Assembly: GCA_902802945.1 (NCBI GenBank)
Contig: CADCOC010000009.1
Coordinates: 1-47,915, forward strand
DNA from: an uncultured bacterium
Lineage (GTDB): Bacteria > Verrucomicrobiota > Kiritimatiellia > RFP12 > UBA1067
Length of the DNA stretch: 47,915 nt
Direction of reading: 5' to 3'
Shown here in pieces: positions 7,300 through 17,252 of the stretch. Positions within the stretch are counted from its first letter, which is position 1. Each line of letters begins with the position of its first letter. A model generated the notes under the pieces. That model searched no databases. It worked only from the letters and a program-made list of their open reading frames with translations, and was not told the origin of the DNA. The position numbers and the translations under genes were made by a program.

Positions 7300-10200
7300 A
7301 TGGAAAAACTTAACTGCAACTCCCGTAGGGGGGGGGGCGAAAACTTCTAGTTTCGCTCGTGCTGTTGCTTTGGCTCTTGTGGGCGCGGTTGGATCGATGG
7401 CAGGGCTCGTTGTCGGGGCTGCGTCGGCCGCCACGATGACGCAGCTCATCAACGGGCCGTCCGACATCCGCGTCGCGCCGCTCGTCGAGGCGCGCTGGGC
7501 GCAGGGCGACGTGAACGGTTCGCCGTGCTACAACTCCAAGACGCCGCACAACTACGTGTGCGGGTGCGTGGCCACAGCCGCCGGAGAGATCATGCGCAGG
7601 TGGCAGTATCCCGCCGCCGCCTCTTTGAGGCGTGCAAACACCTGTTCGACTAACGGCGTGCAGGCGAGTTTCACGATGATCGGCGGGCCAACCGTGGCAT
7701 ACGACTGGGCGAACATGCCATTCAAGCCAGAGGGCGAGGCAAGCCTGTCCACGGCGCAGCGCGAGGCCATCGGCACGCTTCTCTACGACATCGGCGTGGC
7801 CGCTGGCATGGACTGGACAAGCAACGGCTCTAGTAGCAGCACGTCTATCATGGTCGACCAGTTCACCTCTGTCTTTGGCTACTCCAACGCGGCCATAGCC
7901 GGGAATCCGTCCGGCACGGGGCTGTCGCTTGAACAGTTCACGCAGGCCGTTTTGCCCAGTCTCGACGCCGGAATGCCCGTGATCGTTGGCATCGGCGGCT
8001 CCAACACCCAGCATTCCGTCGTCTGCGACGGCTACGGCTACCAGGATGGCGACCTCTACATCCACATCAACATGGGGAGTGCCATCGATTCGGAAAGCTC
8101 CGTGGGATACAACAATGCCTGGTACAAGTTTCCCACGGCGGTCATGAACATCTCGACGAAGGAATACACGTCAGGCAACGGCGTAAGCCTGTGGCCGAAC
8201 GGTGAACAGTCCTACCTCAACCCCGTCGTGTACAACATTTCGCCCACGATGCAGAAGGGGTGGTCCATTGTCAGCGGACGCATCCTCTCCGGCGAGACCG
8301 TCGTGGAAGGGGCGGAGGTCGTGGCTGTCAACGCCTCCGGCGAGGGCGTGGCCAAGGCCACCTCCAACGCGAAGGGCATCTACGCGATTGCCCTCCCTGC
8401 GGGCACCTACACCCTGCGCGCGGTCGATTCGGACGAGACGAAGGGTGCGCGCGTTTCGGTGACGGTCGTGGCGACGGCGGGCACGAGGGACGGCGCCACC
8501 GCTACGGGCGTCGTGATTGGCAACCAGCACGGCGTCGATATCGCCCTTGCGGACATCGGGCGCGACTTCTTCGCTTCCGAAACGCCCGACGAATACCTCG
8601 ACTACGTGCAGACCGACGGATCGGCGTACATTGATACAGGGGTCATCGGAAAGGCCGGCACCAAGGCCGACATCGGCATGATGTGGAAAGGCATTTCCGA
8701 TTCGTCCGGCTCAGATTACTGCTTTCTCGGAGCACGTAATGGTTCAGACGGACGATTTCTGCTTTGCCATGCCTATAAGTTAGGCTGGAATCTGGGGTAT
8801 AAAGCGAACTGGAACAACCCCAATTCCAGCTATACTCCTACGTTGCCGGCAAATAACGTTGACTATGCCATAATGACTGAAATCACTTCTGGCGGACGCT
8901 TCAACTTTACAGTCAATGGAACGTCGGGCGGAAGGGATACAACGGCTCAGGGTACATATAACTCTGGATTTACGATGTATCTTTTCGCCAACCACGGCAC
9001 GGAAAGTGGATCTGTTGCGAATAAGTGTCCTTCAGGCACGCGTTGTTACTGGACGAGGATCTGGCAGGTGGACGACGGCGGCGCATACAAGCTCATGCGT
9101 GATTTCGTGCCATGCAAGAAGGGTGGCCGGGCAGCTCTCTACGACAAGGTGACGCGGACGATTTTCTACTCCAGGAGCGGAACCGACCTCATTGCCAGCG
9201 ACTACACGATCTCGACTGTCGCCGAGCCCGATGCGTTTCTCGACTACGTGGAATCCGACGGCAACCAGTACGTCGATACAGCAGTAGAGGCCAGCGCCGA
9301 TACCAAAACCGAATTCAAGATGCGGTGGACTTCCGACCCGGCGACCGACTGGATGTTCCTCGGCGCACGTGCGAACAACAACAACAACCGTTTCTTCTAT
9401 CTCTACACGTATAAAAAATGGCTCTACTACGGATTTGGAAGCAGCAAGGGCTATATTACGCCTAACTTCGCTCCCGCGACGGGAACGGACTACACCTTTT
9501 CCGTCGAATTGACCGGCGACCGCCAATGGAATGCCGAGGTGTCCGGAAGCAGCGATAGCTATCATCATGACTGTTCTTCTAGCACCGAGGCGTTACGTTC
9601 GGGCATCAACATCTACGCATTCGCCTGTAACGACAATGGGTCGGGCGTGAGCATGCACTCCAAAGCGCGATGCTACGCCTTGAAGATTTGGAAGGACGGG
9701 GTGTTGGAGCGTGACTTCGTGCCGTGCAGGAAGAACGGCGAGGCGGGGCTGTACGACAAGGTGTCCAAGTCCATCTTCGTCTCGAAGGGGAGCAAGCCGC
9801 TCATTGCCGGACCTGTATCGTCCGTCGTCGAAGAGCCCGACGAGTTTCTCGACTATGTGGAATCCAATGGCAACCAGTACATCGACACGGGGGTAAGAGG
9901 ACGGGCCGGCACGAAGGCCGACATGAACTTCATGGTTTTGGAAGCAAAAGAGTCGTGGTTCATGGGATCGCGCAAGGGGTCGTCGGGGGATTACCGACTG
10001 TTTTTCTGCTATTTTGAAAATGCAACTTACATGGATGTTGGGTATGGCAACGAGTGGGATGTGACATATTGGCAAAATTATTCGACAACTAAGCCTTATT
10101 CGTTGCAGGTTGAGTTCACCTCAGATGGTGTCGTGAAGGCTACTCGCGACAGTGTCGCGGCGAGCGACAAAACAGGACAGCAGGGAACTGTCATTGATAC

Positions 10201-12046
10201 GGAATGCAATCTGTACCTATTTGCCTGCAATGTCTCTGGAACGGCGACGAAACCTGCCTCAGCCCGTTGCTACGGCACGAAAATCTGGCAGACGGACGAT
10301 AACGGCGAGTACCGGCTTCTGCGTGACTTCGTGCCGTGCAGGAAGGACGGCGAGCCGGGTTTGTACGACAAGGTGACAAAATCCATCTTCTACTCGAGGG
10401 GCACGCAACCCTTCATCGCCGGTTCCCTGCCTGGATACCCCGACGAAATCCTCGACTACGTGGAGGCAACAGGTGCGCAATATGTTGACACGGGCGTTGT
10501 GGGCAAGTCTGGAACGAAAGTAAACCTTAACATTGAGCCTACTGCTACGAGTGAGTCGTATTTCCTCGCCTCGCGCAGCGGTTCCGAGCGTTTTCTCTTC
10601 TTTTATCTTTACAGCAACAAGATCAACGTAGGATACCGCGACAAGTACAACGCCAAGAATTTCGGCACCTGCTCGACGGGGAAGCGATACAACCTGACGG
10701 CGGACATTGTCCTAGACGGTTCCGCCATAAATGCGACGTGTACAGCGGACGGAACGGCCTTGTCGGCGACTTCGAGTTCATGGACGTCGGGAAGGATTGA
10801 CACCGGGCTGAATATGTACATGTTCAGCCTCAACTGGAATGGAGCCGCCTATAACTACTTCAAGGGGAAGTGCTATGGCGTGAAAATCTGGCAGATTCCC
10901 GATGGCGGAACGGAATACGTGCTCGTGTGCGACTTCGTGCCATGCAAGAAGGACGGCGTGGCGGGTCTCTGGGATCGGGTGACGAAGAAAATCTTCTACT
11001 CAAAGACCAGTACCGCCCTTGTCGCCGGCAACACGATTGCGAAGGTCGGTACGCCTGATTCGTTCGTGGAATACGTGGAGTCCGACGGCACTCCGTACAT
11101 CGACACGGGCGTGATCGGAAGGGATGGCACGAGGGCTGAAATTGATTACAAGTTCAACGAGCTCGGCAGTTCATCGATTATATTCCTTGGCGCTGACGAC
11201 AGCGATCCATGGGATAATCAAAACAAGTTCTATCTACTTGCCTATCGTTCACACACCGGAAACATTACGGATGGATACGCGAAACGATACAATCAGACTT
11301 TCGCTGCAACAACTGATCGCTGCCAAATCATATCGGAGGTTGAGGCTGGCGGAACCTTCAAGACGACAATGAACGGAACGACGGTGACGCACGATTATAC
11401 GACCAATCCCGGACCTTACGATAGCGGCATGTCGCTCTATCTCTTCACCAACAACCGAAACGGAACTGCGGGAACGCTCTCCGCGAAGGCGCGACTCTAC
11501 TCCTTGACGATCGAGCAGACGGACGGCAACGGCGACTACCAGCCCAAGCGCAACTTCACGCCGTGCGTGAAGGACGGCAAGGCGGCTCTTTTCGATTCCG
11601 TCACCGGCATGATCTACTATCCGCAGGGCGGCGACTTGACTGCCTCCGAGAACGAAGCGTCCGTCACGTCGGCGCAGTGGATCGGCGGTACGGTGACGTC
11701 CGCCGCCGACCTCGCGAACGCCGCCAACTGGAAGTGCTGGCAGGCCGGCCTGGTCGTGTACGGCAAAGCGCCCGTCACGGTGTCCGAGGGCGTGGCGACG
11801 CTGACCTGTCCCGTGACGCTTGACGTAGCAGCAGACTGGAGCGCGGCGGGCATGATCACGCTCGCGTCGGGCGCGACGGTCGACCTCAACGGACACGTCC
11901 TCGCGACGGCCGGATTTGCGCTGGCGGAAGGCCAAACCGCCTCCGTCGTGAAGAACCTGCCGAAGGGCTGGAAGGTGAAGAAGAGCACCGACGGCAGAAC
12001 GTTGACCATCGTGAAAATAAAAGGCCTGATGATCATCGCGAAGTAG
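7300..12046 (+). CDS. giant secreted C10 (streptopain-like) peptidase with five LamG-like repeats; start one base out of frame across a G10 tract
   Basis: The best start is ATG 7300 with AGAGGG 6 bases upstream, but that frame hits TAG at 7348. The main frame, open from 7148 to 12046, is joined if the G10 tract at 7328-7337 loses one G (or gains two), giving about 1581 residues and a proper signal peptide ending near AASA. Domains, numbered from 7300: C10 cysteine peptidase with Cys89 in CGCVATA and His238 in QHSVVCDGYG followed by YIHINMG; a carboxypeptidase-regulatory-like beta domain (8260-8550); five LamG-like repeats (8585-11640); a beta-helical region starting WIGGTVTSAADLANAANW; and the tail KGLMIIAK. 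C10 enzymes are secreted papain-like proteases; LamG domains usually bind glycans or proteins. Inferred role: surface-attached protease/adhesin whose synthesis may switch on and off. The misframe could instead be an assembly error. Confidence 0.8.
7328..7337 (+). repeat. G10 homopolymer, candidate phase-variation tract
   Basis: Ten consecutive G lie nine codons after ATG 7300, in the signal-peptide region. As sequenced the tract ends the reading frame at 7348-7350; nine G would open about 1580 codons. Poly-G tracts of this length in surface-protein genes commonly vary by slipped-strand mispairing. Confidence 0.6.
8585..11640 (+). repeat. array of five ~200-residue LamG-like repeats
   Basis: Units start at 8585, 9227, 9836, 10439 and 11054 (642, 609, 603, 615 and about 590 bases). 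Each begins with P-D-x3-[DE]-Y-V-[EQ] then G-x2-Y-[IV]-D-T and ends with D-F-x-P-C-x-K-x-G-x2-[GA]-L-[YFW]-D. The unit starting at 11054 closely resembles the second unit of the next gene, and unit 1 resembles unit 1 there. Confidence 0.85.
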
Positions 12047-12054
12047 GCGGCAGA

Positions 12055-12094
12055 CGGTGAGTGTGTGTTGAGCGAGGAAGTGTAGTAAATCTTT
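12055..12094 (+). repeat. copy 2 of the 40-base element shared with 6431-6470
   Basis: It lies between the two giant LamG genes and just before AAGGAGG of the second. See the copy at 6431; differences are mainly C/T and A/G. Confidence 0.4.
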
Positions 12095-12114
12095 GTGTAA
12101 CAAGGAGGTAAACG

Positions 12115-15100
12115 ATGAAGAAGTTCCATCAGAAATCATCATTCGCAATTCGCGCGGCGCTCGTCGCGGCGGCGGTTGCGGTACATTCCGCGTTCGCGGA
12201 TACGCCGGACGAAATCTTTGACTACGTGCAGACCGACGGATCGGCGTACATCGACACCGGGATCATCGGGAAGACCGGTACAAAAGCCAGCATCGGCATG
12301 ATGTGGCACGGTGGAGCCGGGACGAAGGATGTTTGCTTCTTGGGCGCACGTAACGGCAGCAATGGACGCTTTCTGCTTTGCCACGCCTACGGCGGGAATT
12401 GGAATCTCGCCTACAGGTCCTATTATACTCAGTCTGCCGTGGTGACTAATCCGAAACCGGCCGATGACACGTTCTATTTCGTGCAGAGCGAGATCGACGC
12501 AACGGGAGTTTACAAGATTACCGTGAACGGCAAGTCGTATTCACATAACCCTAACTCTGGCGATACTGGAAGTTGGAGTTCCACGTTCAGCATGTACTTG
12601 TTTGCGCTCCAGGGCCAATCAAGTGGTACCGCCAACAATAAATCGCCTTCTGGGACTCGCTGCTATTGGACGAGGATCTGGCAGCAGGATGCCAATGGCG
12701 TTTATCAGTTCGTGCGCGACTTCGTGCCGTGCAAGAAGGGGGATCGGGTTGGCCTGTGGGATCGGGTGTCCGGCGACATCTTCTATCCAAAGACGGGCAC
12801 GCTCACCGCCGGCAGCACGGTTGCAGTCCACGCCGAACCGGACAAAACGCTGGAATACGTGGAGTCCGACGGCAGGCAGTACATCGACACGGGGGTGGTC
12901 GGGCGCGATGGTACGAAGGCTGAAATCGACTTCAAGTTCAACGAACTTGGTGATTCGTCAATCATCTTGCTCGGCGCCGATGACAGCGATCCGTGGGGAG
13001 ACAACAATAAGTTCTATCTGCTTGCCTATCGTTTAGTAAACGGTACGATTACGGATGGATACAAGAACCGATACAATCAGACTTTCGCCGCGACAACCGA
13101 TCGCCGTCAAGTCATATCGGAAGCCATGGCGGGAGGAACTTTCAAGACCACAATGAACGGATCGACTGTGACGCACGATTATACGACAAATCCCGGGCCG
13201 TACAATAGCGGACTTTCGCTCTATCTCTTCACCAACAACAGAAACGGAACTGCGGGAGCGCTCTCTGCCAAGGCGCGTTGCTATGGATTGAAGATCGAGC
13301 AGACGGATTCCAATGGCGACTATCAGACTGTGCGCGACTACACGCCGTGCAAGAAGGACGGAAGGGCTGGCCTTTACGACAGCGTTTCGGGCATGATCTT
13401 CTTCGGACAGGGGTTCGACCTCATTGCGCCGCCGGATACGGAGGGCGTTCCTGATGCCTTTGTCGAATACGTGGAGTCCGACGGTACGCAGTACATCGAC
13501 ACGGAGGTAAACGCCAGGTCCGGCACGAAGGCCACGGCCAAGCTCATCTACACCGAATCTAACACGTCTCTTCAAGATAACTATGGCGGATATGTCGTTC
13601 TTGGTGCGAAAGGATCGTCGAACACGTCCTATTTGTATATGATCCGGCGGCATTATAACGGTGACACCTGGCGCTGGATGACATGCTACGGCAAACGTTA
13701 CCAGACGCTGTTCGCGGACATGGCACAGGACCGCCCTTATGTTCTTGCATCCGAGATCACCACGAACGGAACGTGCAAGGCGACGAGGAACGGAGGGAAC
13801 GTGGTGGTGCAAGACTATTCGGGCCAAACGAGCAATGGAGAGGTCGTCGGCGCTCTCGACACGGGCGTCAATTTCTATGCGCTGGCCGCGAACCTCAACG
13901 GCAATCCCGGACACTACGCGAAAGTGCGTCTCTACTCCATGACGATCGAACAGACGGACGAGAACGGCGACTACCAGCTCGTGCGCGATTTCAGACCCTG
14001 CATCAAGGGTGGCATCGCGGGGCTATATGACGACATTTCAAAGAAGATATACTACCCGGCGGCTGGAAGGCTTCGCGCGGCGGATAAGACTTTTCCCGCG
14101 AAATTCGTCGAGTATGTGGAGTCCGACGGCTCGCTGTACGTCGATACGGGCATCGTCGGCAAGCCTGGAATCAAGGCCAAGGCGTCGTTTGCATGGAAAG
14201 AGATCGGCGGCGACGTGTGCCTGCTTGGTTCGCGCAAGGCAAGCAACTCGGATACGCGCTTCATGCCGTTCTATTCTTTCGAATCCAGGATGGATCTGCA
14301 GTATGGGGCATGGGTGAACAACTACGGTGGCACATACGCGGCCGGCACCAGATACGATGCGGAGGCATCCATTTTCGTGGGCAGTCAGACGCTGACCGTC
14401 AATAACGGGAAAAAGGTCAACCTGACAAGAACCAATGAAATCAACACCGGCTTGAACATGTACATCTTTGCCAACGACATCGCCCGCGTACCCCAGAATT
14501 ACAGCAAGGCCCGCCTTTACGGCATGAAGATCGTGTCATGCGACGCTGATGGGGCGAATCCGCTCCTCGTGCGCGACTTCAAGCCATGCGTCGCCACGAA
14601 CGGCGTGGCCGCGCTCTACGATAAGGTGTCCGGTACGATCTTCTATCCGCATGGCGGGCTCTTGGCGACGGGCGGCGTCGAGCGCGCGGTCGCCGCGACG
14701 GCGCGGTGGAAGGGCGGTGCGGTGACGGCAGAAGCCGACCTCGCCGTGGCGGCAAACTGGGAATGCTTCGATGCGAACGGCAATCTCGTGGCGGATACCA
14801 CGCCGACTGCCGTGACGACCGTACTGGTCGGACAGGGCTCGCCGCTTCTCGCGTTGCCGGCGGGCATCGCCGTCCAGGACTGGGCGGGCATTACGCTGAC
14901 GAACTCCGTGACGCTGGGCGCCGCCTGTGACTGGAGTCCGCTTGGCCTGATGAAGCTTGCGAACGGCGTCACGGTCGACCTCGCGGGGTACGACCTCGTT
15001 TCGGGCGGCTTCACGCCGGCATCCGGCGCGACGGTCTCGGTCGCGAACTCCGGCGCGGCGGCCACGCTCACGTTCGCCGTCGCAGACGGCATCGCGGCCA

Positions 15101-15609
15101 CGATGAACGGCATCACCTTCGCCAGCAACATCATGCTTGCCAAGGCGGGTGGTGGCAAACTTACGACTGTAGGGTCTGCATGGAGTTCGATTGCGGTGTC
15201 GAACGGCACGCTGGCGGTTTCCGCACAGTCGTCCACCATTGACTCGGTCTATCTGGCAAAAGGGGCCGTCCTCGATCTCGGCGGGAAAACCGTCACGTGC
15301 GGGACGTTCTCCGGCGCGGGAAAGGTCAGGAACGGCACGCTCATCGTTACAGGCACGTTGTCCGTGACGGTCGGCAATCCCTTGACGTTCACGGGCGTAG
15401 CGCTCGATGTTTCGGGCGCAGGCGTGGCGATTACCAATCCCGAAAGCATCACGGGACGCGATCCAATCGGCGTCGCCACGTCCGACCAGCCGATCACGGG
15501 GCGGTCGCGCGCGGCTGTGTTTGGCTGGAGCGTGCAGGTCACGCAGGACGGCGACGTTTACACGCTTGAGCTTGTGCCGTCCAAGGGCCTCCATTTGTTC
15601 GTCAGATAA
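12115..15609 (+). CDS. giant secreted protein with four LamG-like repeats and a beta-helical C-terminus
   Basis: 1164 residues. ATG 12115 follows AAGGAGG by 7 bases. The signal peptide (basic start, then FAIRAALVAAAVAVHSAFA) leads directly into four LamG-like repeats at 12205, 12838, 13450 and 14095, without the peptidase domain of its neighbour. From about residue 860 the WKGGAVTAEADLAVAANWEC block begins a Thr/Val/Gly-rich beta-helix like those in autotransporter passengers, ending in the tail SKGLHLFVR. Base-level identity to the upstream gene includes a 32-base exact match (8600-8631 with 12220-12251), so the two genes are paralogues that exchange or share repeat units. Likely a surface binding protein; the ligand cannot be inferred. 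Confidence 0.85.
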   Translation: MKKFHQKSSFAIRAALVAAAVAVHSAFADTPDEIFDYVQTDGSAYIDTGIIGKTGTKASIGMMWHGGAGTKDVCFLGARNGSNGRFLLCHAYGGNWNLAYRSYYTQSAVVTNPKPADDTFYFVQSEIDATGVYKITVNGKSYSHNPNSGDTGSWSSTFSMYLFALQGQSSGTANNKSPSGTRCYWTRIWQQDANGVYQFVRDFVPCKKGDRVGLWDRVSGDIFYPKTGTLTAGSTVAVHAEPDKTLEYVESDGRQYIDTGVVGRDGTKAEIDFKFNELGDSSIILLGADDSDPWGDNNKFYLLAYRLVNGTITDGYKNRYNQTFAATTDRRQVISEAMAGGTFKTTMNGSTVTHDYTTNPGPYNSGLSLYLFTNNRNGTAGALSAKARCYGLKIEQTDSNGDYQTVRDYTPCKKDGRAGLYDSVSGMIFFGQGFDLIAPPDTEGVPDAFVEYVESDGTQYIDTEVNARSGTKATAKLIYTESNTSLQDNYGGYVVLGAKGSSNTSYLYMIRRHYNGDTWRWMTCYGKRYQTLFADMAQDRPYVLASEITTNGTCKATRNGGNVVVQDYSGQTSNGEVVGALDTGVNFYALAANLNGNPGHYAKVRLYSMTIEQTDENGDYQLVRDFRPCIKGGIAGLYDDISKKIYYPAAGRLRAADKTFPAKFVEYVESDGSLYVDTGIVGKPGIKAKASFAWKEIGGDVCLLGSRKASNSDTRFMPFYSFESRMDLQYGAWVNNYGGTYAAGTRYDAEASIFVGSQTLTVNNGKKVNLTRTNEINTGLNMYIFANDIARVPQNYSKARLYGMKIVSCDADGANPLLVRDFKPCVATNGVAALYDKVSGTIFYPHGGLLATGGVERAVAATARWKGGAVTAEADLAVAANWECFDANGNLVADTTPTAVTTVLVGQGSPLLALPAGIAVQDWAGITLTNSVTLGAACDWSPLGLMKLANGVTVDLAGYDLVSGGFTPASGATVSVANSGAAATLTFAVADGIAATMNGITFASNIMLAKAGGGKLTTVGSAWSSIAVSNGTLAVSAQSSTIDSVYLAKGAVLDLGGKTVTCGTFSGAGKVRNGTLIVTGTLSVTVGNPLTFTGVALDVSGAGVAITNPESITGRDPIGVATSDQPITGRSRAAVFGWSVQVTQDGDVYTLELVPSKGLHLFVR
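12205..14685 (+). repeat. array of four ~205-residue LamG-like repeats
   Basis: Units begin at 12205, 12838, 13450 and 14095 with the same boundary motifs as in the upstream gene. The second unit shares the FNELG, GADDSDPW, RYNQTFAATTDR and HDYTTNPGPY blocks with the fifth unit of the upstream gene. Confidence 0.85.
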
Positions 15610-15648
15610 GCCATTGCGAATTTCCCGCTTGCGCAGCGGGTGCGGATT

Positions 15649-15657
15649 TGGCATACT
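15649..15657 (+). promoter_or_regulatory. extended -10 promoter (TGG CATACT) of araA
   Basis: TG 15649-15650, one base, CATACT 15652-15657, followed by AAGCGCGC. It sits just after a small hairpin (CCCGCT/AGCGGG around 15624-15640) that may separate it from the upstream gene. Confidence 0.5.
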
Positions 15658-15659
15658 AA

Positions 15660-15723
15660 GCGCGCTGAGCTTTTCAGACGCGCAGTGCAGTTTCCGTGAG
15701 TTCCGCCAAGCCGCGTGGCTTGC
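15660..15723 (+). promoter_or_regulatory. structured leader of araA mRNA, two hairpins
   Basis: Within two or three bases of the predicted transcript start lies a 9-bp stem with one bulged A (15660-15668 against 15674-15683). A second stem CAAGCC/GGCTTG with a GCGT loop lies at 15707-15722. The leader is about 105 bases. It may stabilise the mRNA or regulate it; no known riboswitch class is recognised. Confidence 0.35.
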
Positions 15724-15769
15724 CTCGCGAACGGCGCGAATGAAGGCTCCGCAAAGGCCTACCTCAGAT

Positions 15770-17248
15770 ATGAAGAAGATGAAAGACTACGAGTTCTGGT
15801 TTGTCGTCGGCAGCCAGTTCCTCTACGGACCCGAAGTGCTGGACACCGTCGCGAAGCGCGCGGCGGAGATGGTCGATAAGCTGAACAAGGGCGGCAAGCT
15901 CCCCTGCAAGGTCGTGTTCAAGACCGTCGTCAAGACATCTGAGGAGGCCACCGAGACCGTCAAGGCCGCGAACTTCGACGACGCATGTGCGGGCGTAATC
16001 ACGTGGTGCCACACGTTCTCGCCGTCCAAGATGTGGCTCAACGGGCTCAAGCTTCTCCAGAAGCCGTGGTGCCATCTCGCCACGCAGTACAACCGCTCGA
16101 TCCCCGATACGGGCATCGACATGGACTTCATGAACCTCAACCAGGCTGCGCATGGCGACCGCGAGCACGGTTTCATTGGCGCGCGCCTCCGCATGACGCG
16201 CAAGGTGATCGCGGGACACTGGCAGGACGCGGACGTAGCCGCCCGCCTCGCGTCGTGGATGCGCGTCGCGGTGGGCGTCGCCTTCTCCCGCGCGCTCAAG
16301 GTCATGCGCTTCGGCGACAACATGCGCAACGTGGCCGTCACGGAGGGCGACAAGGTGGGCGTGCAGGAGGTCATGGGATGGCAGGTCAACACGTGGCCGG
16401 TCGGCACGCTCGTCGAGTACATCGACGCCGTCACGGACGCCGAAGTGGACGCGCTTGTGAAGGAATACAAGAAGCTCTACGCCTTCAACACGAAGAACCT
16501 GGAGGCCGTCCGCTACCAGGCGCGCGAGGAAATCGCGATGAAGAAGATGCTGGACGCGGAAGGCTGCGCCGCCTATACCAACACCTTCGAGGACCTCTAC
16601 GGCATGCAGCAGCTCCCCGGCCTCGCCTCGCAGCGCCTCATGGCGCAGGGCTACGGCTACGGCGCGGAAGGCGACTGGAAGGTGGCCGCGATGACGGCCA
16701 TCGTCAAGGCGATGAGCGAGGGACAGAAGGGCGGCACCGCGTTCATGGAGGACTACACCTACGAGCTCGCGAAGGGCAAGGAGTACTCGCTCGGCGCGCA
16801 CATGCTGGAGGTGTGTCCCTCCATCGCGGCGGCGAAGCCGAAGGTCGAGGTGCATCCGCTCGGCATCGGCGGCAAGGCCGACCCCGCGCGCCTCGTCTTC
16901 GAGGGACGCGCCGGCAAGGCGATCGTGATCTCGCTCGTCGACATGGGCGGACGCCTGCGCATGATCGTGCAAGACATCGAATGCGTGAAGCCGATCTACA
17001 AGATGCCGAACCTGCCTGTCGCGCGCGTGATGTGGCGGGCGATGCCCGACCTCAAGCGCGGCGTCGAATGCTGGATCACGGCGGGCGGCGCGCACCACAC
17101 CACGCTCACCTACGACGTCACCGCCGAGCAGATGCACGACTTCGCCGCCATCATGGGCATCGAGTTCGTCCACATCACGAAGGACACCACGGTCGAGAGC
17201 CTTGAGAAGGAACTCTTCCTCAACGACCTCGCGTGGAAGCTGAAGTGA
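15770..17248 (+). CDS. araA: L-arabinose isomerase
   Basis: 492 residues from ATG 15770, close to the 500 of the E. coli enzyme; starts at 15740 and 15779 are possible, and the frame is open much further upstream but there overlaps the preceding gene. The N-terminus YEFWFVVGSQFLYGPE matches AraA. The four metal/catalytic residues are present: Glu300 in GAEGDWK, Glu327 in FMEDYTYE, His344 in GAHMLE and the His pair 442-443 in GGAHHT. It converts L-arabinose to L-ribulose in the cytoplasm using Mn2+. No ribulokinase or epimerase is adjacent; instead a PLP decarboxylase follows after four bases. The supply of arabinose would come from the GH51 enzyme at 4.0-5.6 kb. It has its own promoter and a structured leader. 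Confidence 0.95.
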   Translation: MKKMKDYEFWFVVGSQFLYGPEVLDTVAKRAAEMVDKLNKGGKLPCKVVFKTVVKTSEEATETVKAANFDDACAGVITWCHTFSPSKMWLNGLKLLQKPWCHLATQYNRSIPDTGIDMDFMNLNQAAHGDREHGFIGARLRMTRKVIAGHWQDADVAARLASWMRVAVGVAFSRALKVMRFGDNMRNVAVTEGDKVGVQEVMGWQVNTWPVGTLVEYIDAVTDAEVDALVKEYKKLYAFNTKNLEAVRYQAREEIAMKKMLDAEGCAAYTNTFEDLYGMQQLPGLASQRLMAQGYGYGAEGDWKVAAMTAIVKAMSEGQKGGTAFMEDYTYELAKGKEYSLGAHMLEVCPSIAAAKPKVEVHPLGIGGKADPARLVFEGRAGKAIVISLVDMGGRLRMIVQDIECVKPIYKMPNLPVARVMWRAMPDLKRGVECWITAGGAHHTTLTYDVTAEQMHDFAAIMGIEFVHITKDTTVESLEKELFLNDLAWKLK

Positions 17249-17252
17249 CGCC

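Noticed and set aside
8585..14685. CRISPR or rRNA-like repeat explanation of the 600-base periodicity
   Set aside because: The repeats are coding, vary at codon third positions and match LamG-like protein repeats.
15407..15769. Upstream extension of araA in the same frame
   Set aside because: It overlaps the end of the giant LamG gene and the araA promoter; family members start at YEFWFVVGSQ.
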